Source: Actinoplanes philippinensis
Lineage (GTDB): Bacteria > Actinomycetota > Actinomycetes > Mycobacteriales > Micromonosporaceae
DNA length: 64,000 nucleotides
Assembly (NCBI RefSeq): GCF_900113015.1
Contig: NZ_FONV01000002.1
Coordinates: 434,001 to 498,000, forward strand
Direction of reading: 5' to 3'
Below are positions 19,747 through 28,011 of the stretch, piece by piece. The position numbers and the translations under genes are program-made. Numbering within the stretch: position 1 is the stretch's first letter; each line of letters starts with the position of its first letter. Below the pieces are notes generated by a model. The model worked only from the letters and a program-made list of their open reading frames with translations, was not told the DNA's origin and did no database searches.

Positions 19747-21041
19747 GCATGCGGGAGGCTCTGCGGGGACTCACCACGCGCGGCCGCTCGTTCATCGCCG
19801 CGGCCATCGCCGCCGCGGTCTCCGCGCTCATCCTCGGCGAGAGCGACCTGCTGCGAGTGGCGGTGCTGCTGGCCGTCCTGCCGCTGCTGGCCGCCTGGTA
19901 TGTCGGGCGCAGCCGGTACAAGCTGGCCTGCACCCGCTCGCTGGAGCCGGCCCGGACACCGGTCGGGTCCAGCGCGCGGGTCATCCTGCGACTGCAGAAC
20001 CTGTCCCGGCTCCCCACCGGCACCATGCTGCTGGAGGACCGCCTGCCGTATGCGCTGGGCAGCCGCCCCCGGGTGGTGCTGGAGCGCCTCGGCGCGCACC
20101 AGGCCAGCTCGGTGGCGTACACGGTGCGTGCCGACGTGCGCGGCCGCTACCCGATCGGCCCGCTGATGGTCCGGCTGACCGACCCGTTCGGGCTGTGCGA
20201 GCTGACCCGGTCGTTCCCCAGCGTCGACCGGCTGACCGTGATCCCGCAGGTGTTCTCGCTCCCCCGGGTGCGGCTGGCCGGGGAGTATGCGGGGACCGGC
20301 GAGAGCCGCGCCCGTTCGGTCGCGGTGCACGGCGAGGACGACGCGGCCACCCGGGAGTACCGTCGCGGCGACGACCTGCGCCGGGTGCACTGGCGGTCGA
20401 CAGCCCGTACCGGTGAGTTGATGGTCCGCCGTGAGGAGCAGCCCTGGGAGAGCCGGGCCACCGTGGTGCTGGACACCCGGGGCTACGCCCACCGGGGCGA
20501 GGGCCCGACCGCGAGCTTCGAATGGGCCGTGTCGGCGGCCGCCAGCATCGCCGTCCACCTGCGCGAGTCCGGCTACAAGGTGCGCCTGGTGACTGGCTCG
20601 GGCACCGACATCGACGCCACCGAGGGCGGCGGCGAGGGCCTGATCCTGGACACCCTGGCCGACGTCAAGTCCGACCAGAACGGCGACGTCTCGGTGCTGA
20701 TCGAGCACGTCCGGCGGCGTAACGACGGGGGTCTGGTGATCGGCCTGTTCGGCGCGCTGACGGTGGCCGAGGCGGAGCTGCTCAGCGGCCTGCGCGGCAA
20801 CGGCGCGACCTGCATCGGCTTCGCGATCGACACGTCCACCTGGGTGCCGTCGGGCGCGGCCGAGGCGGAGCGCGAGCACGCGGCCGCGTCGCTGGCCCTG
20901 ATCCGCGCCGGCTGGCGGTCGGTGCCGGTCACGCACGGCGACACGCTCGCCGCGCTGTGGCCGACGGTGGCCCGCGGCTCGCAGGGCTTCGCCTACCGCG
21001 CCGCGATGGCGGAGACGACGGTCAGCGGGGTGACCCGATGA
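19743..21041 (+). CDS. DUF58 membrane-anchored protein of the MoxR operon
   Basis: A 432-residue protein with two N-terminal membrane helices (FIAAAIAAAVSALILG and VAVLLAVLPLLAAWYV), a beta-rich linker, and the DUF58 core (YRRGDDLRRVHWRSTARTGE near residue 210) followed by a vWA-like fold. The cytoplasmic or periplasmic side is not clear from sequence. It overlaps moxR by GTGA and the transglutaminase gene by ATGA. The function is not established; conserved linkage implies a complex with the MoxR ATPase and the transglutaminase. Confidence 0.9.
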
Positions 21042-23482
21042 CCGGCCGCCGCCGACTCGGCCTGGTGGCCGCGGGGTCCACGCTCCTCGCCGCCGCCCCG
21101 CTCACCGTGATCTTCGAGTCCTGGACCTGGATCGCGCAGTGCGTGCTCGCCGTGGCGCTGATCGAGGGCGCCGCGGTGGCCACCCGGACGTTCCGGTTCC
21201 CCACCTGGGCGCAGGCCGCCGGCATGACGCTGGCTCTGCTCCTCGCCCTGACCTGGATGTTCTCCAGCGGCAAGGAGATCATCGTCCCGACGCCGGACAC
21301 GTTCGCCCACTTCGCGGACCTGCTCCGGCAGGCCGGGGAGGACACCCGGGCCTTCGGTGTCCCGGTGCCCGACCGTGACGGCCTGCTGTTCGTCGCGGTC
21401 CTCGGCGTCGGCGCGGTCAGCATCGTGGTCGACCTGCTGACCGCCGTGTTCCGCCGTCCGGCCCTGGCCGGCCTGCCGATGCTCGCCATCTACTCGATCC
21501 CGGTCGCCGTCTACACCGACAGCGTCCCGGCCATCCCGTTCGTCATCGGCGCGGCCGGCTTCATGTGGCTGCTCGTCGCCGACAACGTCGACCGGGTGCG
21601 CCGGTTCGGCCGCCGCTTCACCGGCGACGGGCGCGACGTCGACGTCTGGGAGCCGTCCCCGCTCGCCGCGGCCGGCCGGCGGATCGGCGTGGCCGGGATG
21701 CTCGTGGCCGTGGTGCTGCCGCTCGCCGTGCCGAACGTGGAGGGCGGCCTGCTCACCCAGCTCACCCAGAGCGGCGCCGGGACGGGTCCCGGCAGCGGCA
21801 ACGGGACCGGCGGGCGGATCAACCTGTTCGCCTCGCTGAGCGGCCAGCTCAACCACACCACCACGATCCCGCTGCTCAAGGTCACCACCGACGAGCCGGA
21901 ACCGTTCTACCTGCGGTTCGCGATCGCCGACGTGCTCAACGACAACGGCTTCGGCAACGAGTCACCCCGGGGCAGCGGGCTGGGCCTGGGCCTGCCCGAC
22001 CCACGGCGGCAGGCGGCCACCCAGCTGAGCAGCTACACCGAGCACCATGCGCGCGTGGAGATCACCAAGGACCTCCAGCAGAACATGGCGCCGCTGTACT
22101 CGTACGCCATCGGGATCAACAACCTCAACGGCTCCTGGGCGTACGACCAGAACCAGCAGGTGCTCTACTCCAGCCGGACGACCACCCGCGACCAGGCGTA
22201 CGACATCACCTACCTGCGGGCCCGGTACTCCCCCGAGGAGTTGCGCCAGGCCCCGCGGCTCGCGGCGAACGACGCGCTGATGGCCTACACCGCCACACCC
22301 GGCGACGCCACCGTCGAGACCGAGGTCGCACGCCTGACCAAGGGCAAGACCACCGATTACGACAAGGTCCGGTCGATCTACAACTGGTTCTCCAAGGAGA
22401 ACGGCTTCAAGTACAGCCTGGCCACCCAGACCACCGGCAAGGCCTCGGAGATCGCCGACTTCCTGACCAACAAGACCGGGTACTGCCAGCAGTACGCGGC
22501 GGCGATGGCCTGGATGGTCCGGGCGGCCGGCATCCCGGCGCGGGTGGCGTTCGGTTTCACCCGCGGCACCCCGGCCGGCGGCGGCGTCTTCACGATCACC
22601 AACCGCAACGCGCACGCCTGGACCGAGGTCTACTTCCAGGGCTTCGGCTGGGTGCCGTTCGACGCCACCCCGTCCGCCGGGGTCACCGGCTCGGCCCGCT
22701 CCGGGTCGAACTGGGCGCCCGACGTCGACCGCCCCACGCCCACCGCGTCCACCTCGACGGGCCCCGGCGCGGCCGTGCCGGACTCGTCCGGCGACCCGGG
22801 CGCCGCCAACGGCCCCAACAAGTCCGGCGTCGGCGAGGATCCGGCCGGCACCACCGGCCCGGCTCCCGAGACGACCGACTGGACCGGCCTGTGGATCGCC
22901 GCCGGCATCGCCCTTCTGCTGGCGTTGCTGCTGGTCCCAGCCTTGCGCCGGGTCCTGGTGCGGCGGCGGAGGCATGCCGCAACGGCTCCGGTGGCGCCGG
23001 TGGTCCTCGCCGCAGAGGGAATCACCGACCTCACCGTCACCGCCGAGACCGGGCGGGCCCGCGAGGACGCACACGCCGCGTGGGACGAGCTGATCGACTC
23101 GATGGTCGACTTCCAGGTCCCGGTCGACCCGACCGAGACGCCACGGGTCACCGCCCAGCGCCTGGTCCGTGACCTGTCCCTGACCGGCGAACCGGCCGAG
23201 GCAGCGACCCTGCTGGGCACCGCCGAGGAACGGGCCCGTTACGCCCGGCAGCCCCTCCAGGGCGCCGAGCTGACATCCGCCCTCCGCCGGATCCGCTCCG
23301 GAATGTCCGGTTCAGCCTCCCGCCGCACCCGTCTCCGCGCCACCCTGCTACCACCATCGGTGCTGCTCAACTGGCGCGCAGGCCTGTCCGAATGGTCCAC
23401 CCGGACCGCGGAACGCCTCTCCGGCCTCCGCGAGTCCCTGACCCGGTTCAACCCGCGCCGCCTCCTCACCAGAACCCGCTGA
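21038..23482 (+). CDS. TgpA-like transmembrane transglutaminase (DUF3488 + transglutaminase core + DUF4129)
   Basis: An 814-residue membrane protein. Residues 1-240 contain about six helices (DUF3488/TgpA N-terminal region), an extracytoplasmic region follows, and the transglutaminase-like core has Cys in GYCQQYAAAMAWMVRAAG, His in NRNAHAWTEVYFQGFGW and Asp in VPFDATP, the Cys-His-Asp triad. After a Pro/Ser/Thr linker a last helix (LWIAAGIALLLALLLVPAL) precedes a cytoplasmic DUF4129-like tail. The ATG at 21038 overlaps the DUF58 stop. Substrates are unknown; a role in envelope protein processing is plausible. Confidence 0.93.
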   Translation: MTGRRRLGLVAAGSTLLAAAPLTVIFESWTWIAQCVLAVALIEGAAVATRTFRFPTWAQAAGMTLALLLALTWMFSSGKEIIVPTPDTFAHFADLLRQAGEDTRAFGVPVPDRDGLLFVAVLGVGAVSIVVDLLTAVFRRPALAGLPMLAIYSIPVAVYTDSVPAIPFVIGAAGFMWLLVADNVDRVRRFGRRFTGDGRDVDVWEPSPLAAAGRRIGVAGMLVAVVLPLAVPNVEGGLLTQLTQSGAGTGPGSGNGTGGRINLFASLSGQLNHTTTIPLLKVTTDEPEPFYLRFAIADVLNDNGFGNESPRGSGLGLGLPDPRRQAATQLSSYTEHHARVEITKDLQQNMAPLYSYAIGINNLNGSWAYDQNQQVLYSSRTTTRDQAYDITYLRARYSPEELRQAPRLAANDALMAYTATPGDATVETEVARLTKGKTTDYDKVRSIYNWFSKENGFKYSLATQTTGKASEIADFLTNKTGYCQQYAAAMAWMVRAAGIPARVAFGFTRGTPAGGGVFTITNRNAHAWTEVYFQGFGWVPFDATPSAGVTGSARSGSNWAPDVDRPTPTASTSTGPGAAVPDSSGDPGAANGPNKSGVGEDPAGTTGPAPETTDWTGLWIAAGIALLLALLLVPALRRVLVRRRRHAATAPVAPVVLAAEGITDLTVTAETGRAREDAHAAWDELIDSMVDFQVPVDPTETPRVTAQRLVRDLSLTGEPAEAATLLGTAEERARYARQPLQGAELTSALRRIRSGMSGSASRRTRLRATLLPPSVLLNWRAGLSEWSTRTAERLSGLRESLTRFNPRRLLTRTR

Positions 23483-23501
23483 CCCTTCCGGTCCGCTTCC
23501 A

Positions 23502-23541
23502 GCGATGGGCGCCGTCTTCCGGGACGGCGTCCATCGCTTTT
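23502..23541 (+). terminator. Terminator of the moxR-DUF58-transglutaminase operon
   Basis: A 15-bp stem with one G-T pair (23502-23516 with 23523-23537), loop TTCCGG, followed by TTTT, 19 bases after the transglutaminase stop. Confidence 0.88.
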
Positions 23542-24219
23542 CTGGTACGGCCACTCCGCCCCCACCGCAACCACACCGTCCCGCCACGACGCCGGCGACG
23601 CGGTCCCGGCTCCCGACCGCAGCGCCGCCGCCGGGCATATGCGGTGGTCCGGCCCTCCACCCCGTGACTACCCGGCCTGCGGCACCCGCCCTCACCCACC
23701 CCGATCACGACCCGCCGTGACCCGCCCAGCGACACCGCGCCCTCGCCCACCCGGCCACGACTTGACGTGGTGCCGAGCGAGACCGTCTCGCCACCTGACC
23801 AGACACCGCCTCGATCAGCCCCCGCTCACCAAGCGTTCCGGCGCCGTTGCCGCTCCCGGATTTCTCCCATGAGACCGCCTTCTGTCGCTGGACGATCAAA
23901 CGAGGAGCGTTTCCGGGAGGGTGCGCTTCCCTGGAACGCGCGCGGATGGGCATGCGGTCGCCGGGGAGTGATCCGGTTCCGGAATTCCTGGGGTTTCTAC
24001 CCGCGCTGTCGTTCGCCCGCGAAACTCTGGATCGGGTCGTCGGCTCTGGGACGCCGGCCGAAGGTCACCACTCTCAAGGACGCCCGAAAGCTGACCCCTT
24101 TCGAACCCAAGCGTCCAGAAGGGTTCAGTTTTCAGGCGCCGTCGACAACCACGGACGGCGTTCGCACGCGACTGTCGCCGCTCGGGCGAGGGAAGGTGCC
24201 GTTGGCCTTTCAAGGCATC

Positions 24220-24291
24220 GCCGCCTACGGTTTCCGGCGCCCACGTCAGGACGTCGCGGCCTACGGTTACCGGCGCCCACGCCATGGGGCT
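24220..24291. repeat. 36-bp direct duplication
   Basis: Two adjacent 36-base units share CCTACGGTT(T/A)CCGGCGCCCACG; the block CCTACGG recurs at 24224 and 24260. It lies in the gene-free interval after the transglutaminase operon. Confidence 0.85.
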
Positions 24292-24359
24292 GTGGCACGA
24301 CCAGCACGGCCAGTACTCGTGAAGACCGCGAACGCCGGGTCTCTGGATCTACAACACCC

Positions 24360-24572
24360 GAGCACGGGAAGCAGCGCGAACACAAGAAGCAACGCGAACA
24401 CCCGAAGCAGCGAACACCGGAAGGAGTCCGGCCACAGAAAGCACTCCAACGCGGGGATCAGCACAAACGCGGCGAGTAGTCCGACCGCGGGAAGCAGCAC
24501 AAACGCGGGAAGATTCCCGAACGCGGGCAGCAGCCCGAACGCGGTGAGCAGCGCGCACGCAGAAGACAATCC
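24360..24572. repeat. Degenerate 18-bp tandem array, about 12 units
   Basis: Units such as GAACGCGGGCAGCAGCCC, GAACGCGGTGAGCAGCGC and AAACGCGGGAAGATTCCC repeat with an 18-base period, two units being shortened by 1-2 bases. On the minus strand the period reads as a hydrophobic hexapeptide of the LLPAFG type, on the plus strand as an SSxNAG type; neither frame has a convincing start signal. Confidence 0.85.
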
Positions 24573-24667
24573 GATGCGGCCGAGCAGCGCCAACGATCGG
24601 GACCGGATCAACGGGCGGCCGGGAGTGACACGGGTGGTTCGGGGAGGATGAGGGCGTGCGGAAGCAC

Positions 24668-24700
24668 GACGACGGCGGCCGGGGTCGGCCGCCGTTCGTC
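24668..24700 (-). terminator. Hairpin downstream of the DUF3040 gene
   Basis: GACGACGGCGGCCG pairs with CGGCCGCCGTTCGTC around a GGGT loop with a one-base bulge, 31 bases after the DUF3040 stop on the minus strand. There is no U tract, so the call rests on stem strength and position. Confidence 0.55.
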
Positions 24701-24730
24701 GGGAGCCGGGCTGGGGCCGGCTCGGCTAGG

Positions 24731-25120
24731 TCAGCGATGGCCCTCCGGGCGCTGACGCCAGCGGTCCTCGAGTCGCTCGAGGAAGCCGCCGCTCTTGCGG
24801 CTCTGGCGGGTGCGTCGTGATGCGGTGCCGCCGACGGATTTCAGGTCGGGTGTCTGGATGCGGCGGCGTGACTGCATGGCGAAGGCCGCCGATCCGAGCA
24901 TCACGACGAATCCGGCGACGCCGAGCGGCGTGTTCTGGCTGACGGCTCCGTAGACGAGCAGTGCCAAGCCAATGACGATCACGAACGCGGCGACCAGGAG
25001 CCGGCGCCGTGCGTGGAAACGCGGGTCGCTGGCCCGCACAGCCGAGGCGAACTTGGGGTCCTCGGCAAGCGACCGCTCGATCTGATCGAACAGCCGCTGC
25101 TCGTGCTCCGAGAGCGGCAC
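24731..25120 (-). CDS. DUF3040 family membrane protein
   Basis: A 129-residue protein: the N-terminal PLSEHEQRLFDQIERSLAED motif is diagnostic of DUF3040, followed by two membrane helices (LLVAAFVIVIGLALLVYGAV and VAGFVVMLGSAAFAMQ) and a basic C-terminal tail of about 45 residues. The GTG at 25120 is preferred because GGGGAGGA lies 5-12 bases upstream; the longer open frame has no similarity. DUF3040 genes are common near dnaE2/imuB or dcw loci in actinobacteria. The function is unknown. Confidence 0.88.
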   Translation of the reverse strand: MPLSEHEQRLFDQIERSLAEDPKFASAVRASDPRFHARRRLLVAAFVIVIGLALLVYGAVSQNTPLGVAGFVVMLGSAAFAMQSRRRIQTPDLKSVGGTASRRTRQSRKSGGFLERLEDRWRQRPEGHR

Positions 25121-25437
25121 GGCATTCCTCCCCGGGCGCATGTCCGGCCCCGTGGTGGGGTCGGGGTGGTGCAGGTGTGATGATGCGGGGCAGCCGTCGG
25201 CTGCCTTATCACGCAAGTCTACGAGCGGCTTGGCGGGTCGGAAAGCGGGACGACCGCCGAGTGCGGGTGATTTTCCATGTCCGGAAGATCGGTTCGTCCC
25301 AAAAGACCGATCACCCGGCCGCACGAGACGTCCGTCACCGCAGCATGTGGCCCTGATCACGCCCCGTGAGCTGCCTCAACACATGATCGGCAGAGTTGCT
25401 GCCGGAAGGCGGACAAATCGACTGACGCAAATAGATC
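25121..25437. other. Intergenic interval upstream of the DUF3040 gene
   Basis: About 317 bases with no gene. It should hold the DUF3040 promoter and the 3' end of the phosphatase transcript. A hairpin GATCGGT...ACCGATC (25287-25311), nested in a GGGTGAT...ATCACCC pairing, is visible, but its role is unclear. Confidence 0.6.
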
Positions 25438-26805
25438 TTATCGGGCGATCAGCAGCGGTACGGTCATCTCGGCCGCCGTGACCGACCCGTGGTAGGCGAC
25501 CAACTGCCCGGCCATCGGCGGTTCCCAGCCGGACGCGACCACCGCCGCCCGGTTCCTGCAGTGGACCACCACGTCACCGATACGGTCCGCGTGGGCCGGG
25601 GCCATCGGCCCGTACCATCCTTCGGCGATCGCCTGGTCCCGCACCATCACCCGGGCGTCGTCGCCGAGCACGGCCCGCCAGGTGGCCAGCACGTCATCCC
25701 GCGCTCCCTCCCGAACATGCAGGTAGCGGGCCCGCGGCTCGCCGGCGACAACGGCCAGGCCGTCGGCCAGCGGCCCGGTGGACAGGTCATATCGGGCCGA
25801 AGCGGGCACGTTCAACTGGCCGTGGTCGGCGATCACCAGCAGCGCGGCGTTCGGCGGGAGTTCGTGCACGAGCCGGTCGAGAATCGCGTCGACGCCCCGG
25901 GCCGCGTCCTCCCAGTCGGGGGAACTCACCCCGCACTCGTGGCCGGCCCTGTCAAGATCGGGGTGGTAGCCGTAGACCAGGCCGGGCCCGGACCGCAGCG
26001 CCGCCAGCATGCCCTCGGCGACAGCGGGCCCGTCGTCGGCGACGTCATATCGGGCGCCCCGGTTCGCCGCCACGCTCAGCCCGGTGCCCCGGTAGAGCGA
26101 GCGGCTGACCAGGGTGACCGCGACCCCGGCGGCCGCGGCGGTCTCGAAAGCGGTGGGGACCGGCTGCCACTGGTACGGATCCGGGTCGTCGGACCAGTGA
26201 ATGTGGTTCAGGATCCGGCCGTCCGGCCGCCGGACGGTGAACCCGAGGACCCCGTGGGCGCCCGGCGGAACTCCGGCGCCGACGGTCACCAGGCTGACCG
26301 GGGTGGTCGACGGAAACCCGGTGGTCAGAGTCCGGACAGAGAGGCCGGGAACACCGGGAAGCGCGGAGCCGGAGGACAACCCGGAGGCAGCGGCGAGAGC
26401 GGAGGCGCCGCCGAGACCGGAAAGGGACGCGAGAGTCGGCGCGAACGGTGCAGCGGTCGACAGCTGATAAGCCCCGAGGCCGTCCACCAGCAGCACCCCG
26501 ATCCGGTCCACCCCGGCCAGCTCCTCGCAGAGGCCGAGGACGTCCGGCGCGCCCGGCACCCCGAGGACAGCGGACACGCTCGGCATCAGGTCGGCCAGAC
26601 TGCCCGCGCCGTATGCGGGCGTCACGACGAGAAACGCCTCGTCCGGCAGCCCGTCCTCGGGGACGGGCGGCAACTCCCGCCCACCCGGAGCCGGCACAAA
26701 ACTCGACGAAGAAGGCGAAGCCGATGAAGGGGACACGGCAGCGGAGGCACCCGGCGAAGCCGACGAGGCCGAAGGAGAACCCGGGACGCCGGGACCGCTG
26801 GTCAC
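25438..26805 (-). CDS. Alkaline-phosphatase-fold protein (type I phosphodiesterase/nucleotide pyrophosphatase family)
   Basis: A 455-residue enzyme of the alkaline phosphatase superfamily. Metal and nucleophile motifs are VLLVDGLGAYQL (first Asp), TGFPSTTPVSLVTVGAGVPP (nucleophile Thr), HPDLDRAGHECG, and IADHGQLNVP (Asp-His metal ligands). The first 60 residues are Ser/Ala/Pro-rich and probably disordered, with no clear signal peptide. The GTG at 26805 overlaps the preceding methyltransferase stop by 4 bases, so the pair is cotranscribed. The substrate is unknown; homologues cleave phosphodiester or pyrophosphate bonds. Confidence 0.88.
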   Translation of the reverse strand: MTSGPGVPGSPSASSASPGASAAVSPSSASPSSSSFVPAPGGRELPPVPEDGLPDEAFLVVTPAYGAGSLADLMPSVSAVLGVPGAPDVLGLCEELAGVDRIGVLLVDGLGAYQLSTAAPFAPTLASLSGLGGASALAAASGLSSGSALPGVPGLSVRTLTTGFPSTTPVSLVTVGAGVPPGAHGVLGFTVRRPDGRILNHIHWSDDPDPYQWQPVPTAFETAAAAGVAVTLVSRSLYRGTGLSVAANRGARYDVADDGPAVAEGMLAALRSGPGLVYGYHPDLDRAGHECGVSSPDWEDAARGVDAILDRLVHELPPNAALLVIADHGQLNVPASARYDLSTGPLADGLAVVAGEPRARYLHVREGARDDVLATWRAVLGDDARVMVRDQAIAEGWYGPMAPAHADRIGDVVVHCRNRAAVVASGWEPPMAGQLVAYHGSVTAAEMTVPLLIAR

Positions 26806-27572
26806 GACAGCTCCGGGACGACCCCGCTGCCCGGGCGGCGGGCGAACAGGTGCAGCTGGGACGCCACATCCCGGAACGGCGCGCGGTTGCTCAGCGCCAA
26901 CTCCAGCTCGAGGACGGCCTGCGGGTCCTCCTCGAGAACCGCGGCGGGCAGGAGATCGGCCACCACCCGTACCCCCTGGGTGTCCTCGACCTGGAGCCCC
27001 GCGGCGGTGAGCAGATCGGTGGCGCCCGCCGCGTCATAGCGGCGAAGCAGCGTGTCGCGCGGCCCGGCCCGGCCCGCCGGGTCGGTGACCAGCGCGGACG
27101 CCGCCTTGAGGTGCCCGTTGACGGCCCGGCCGAGAATCGCCGCGGCCCGGCCGGCGACCAGGATGCTGGCCGCGCCGCCCGGGCGGAGGGCGGTCGCGAT
27201 CGCGGCGACCACACCGGCCGGGTCGTCGACGACCTCGAGGACGGAGTGGCAGAGGATGAGGTCGGCGCTGCCCGGCTCGACGAGGGCGGCGAGCGCGTCG
27301 CCGTCGCCCTGCACGGCCCGGACCCGGTCGGCGACCCCGGCATCGGCGGCCCGGCGGGTGAGGGCGGCGAGCGCGTCGGGGCTGGCGTCGATCACGGTGA
27401 CGGTGTGGCCGGCCTCGGCGAGCGGCACGGCGAACCCGCCGGTCCCGCCGCCGACGTCGAGCACTGTCAGCTCGCGGCCGGCCTGCCGGTCGAGCTCACG
27501 GCGGAGCACGGCCCAGACCGCGGCGGTGCGGGCCGTGACGTGCGGGCGGCCGGTGCGTGCAGAAGTTTCCAC
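26802..27572 (-). CDS. Class I SAM-dependent methyltransferase
   Basis: A 256-residue methyltransferase with the Rossmann motifs LTVLDVGGGTGGFAVPLAEA (motif I, near residue 36), VTVIDASPDALAAL (motif II), VQGDGDALAALVEPGSADLI and CHSVLEVVDDP (motif IV, the CmoA/BioC-like type). The GTG at 27572 is 6 bases after a TAGGCT -10-like element on the minus strand, which suggests its own leaderless promoter, although the inhibitor gene ends only 26 bases upstream. The substrate is unknown. It is coupled to the downstream phosphatase. Confidence 0.87.
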   Translation of the reverse strand: METSARTGRPHVTARTAAVWAVLRRELDRQAGRELTVLDVGGGTGGFAVPLAEAGHTVTVIDASPDALAALTRRAADAGVADRVRAVQGDGDALAALVEPGSADLILCHSVLEVVDDPAGVVAAIATALRPGGAASILVAGRAAAILGRAVNGHLKAASALVTDPAGRAGPRDTLLRRYDAAGATDLLTAAGLQVEDTQGVRVVADLLPAAVLEEDPQAVLELELALSNRAPFRDVASQLHLFARRPGSGVVPELS

Positions 27573-27598
27573 GCGAGCAGCCTATCGGCGACGTCCAC

Positions 27599-27958
27599 CT
27601 AAAAGTCGAAGAGGACACCGGTGGCGCGGGTCATCTCGCAGCTGTTGCCGAAGGTCTGCCGCCACTTCACCGCCTTACCTCGCCAGGTGCCTTTCACGCT
27701 GGCCGTGACCGGCTGGTAGAGCAGCATGCAGAGCGAGTCGCCGCCTTTCAGCTTGGCCGGGTCGCCGCCGGCGCTGCTCAGGGTGGCGCAGGCCTGGTCG
27801 GCTTTCGGGTGGCCGCCGCCGGCGGGACTGCAGGTGAGCTTCACCGATCTGGTCTCGTAGGAGAGCGTGAGCTTCGACGGACCGGCTGCCGACGCCTGCG
27901 CGGCCGGTCCGGCGAGCACGGCGAACGCCATGGCGAGACAAATCATCGTACGAATCAT
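27599..27958 (-). CDS. Secreted subtilisin-inhibitor-like protein (SSI family)
   Basis: A 119-residue exported protein. A signal peptide (MIRTMICLAMAFAVLAGPAA, cleavage near ASAA) precedes the Streptomyces subtilisin inhibitor domain: KLTLSYETRSVKLTCSPAGG, a second Cys in DQACATL, the reactive loop SLCMLLYQPVTASVKG and the last Cys in GNSCEMT. The four cysteines fit the two disulfides of the family; the CMLLYQPV segment corresponds to the usual C-P-M-V-Y-x-P-V loop and predicts a bulky hydrophobic P1 residue. It lies 53 bases behind dnaE2, an unexpected place for a secreted protease inhibitor. Confidence 0.9.
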   Translation of the reverse strand: MIRTMICLAMAFAVLAGPAAQASAAGPSKLTLSYETRSVKLTCSPAGGGHPKADQACATLSSAGGDPAKLKGGDSLCMLLYQPVTASVKGTWRGKAVKWRQTFGNSCEMTRATGVLFDF

Positions 27959-28011
27959 GTGGCACCCCCGGATGACTTTCGCAGTGCACCGTACACCGCT
28001 AAAGGTGCAAA

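Larger units (their letters stand above)
23542..24667. other. 1.1-kb interval without a recognisable gene, partly repetitive
   Basis: No open frame here resembles a known protein. Frames of 130-290 codons stay open on both strands but show no ribosome site, no domain and no typical third-position GC preference. The segment from about 23900 looks less GC-rich than its neighbours. It contains a 36-base duplication (24220-24291) and an 18-base repeat array (24360-24572), listed separately. Confidence 0.7.

Noticed and set aside
25263..25316. Hairpin upstream of the DUF3040 gene as a riboswitch
   Set aside because: Only one stem of 7 bp with nested pairing; no known class signature was recognised.
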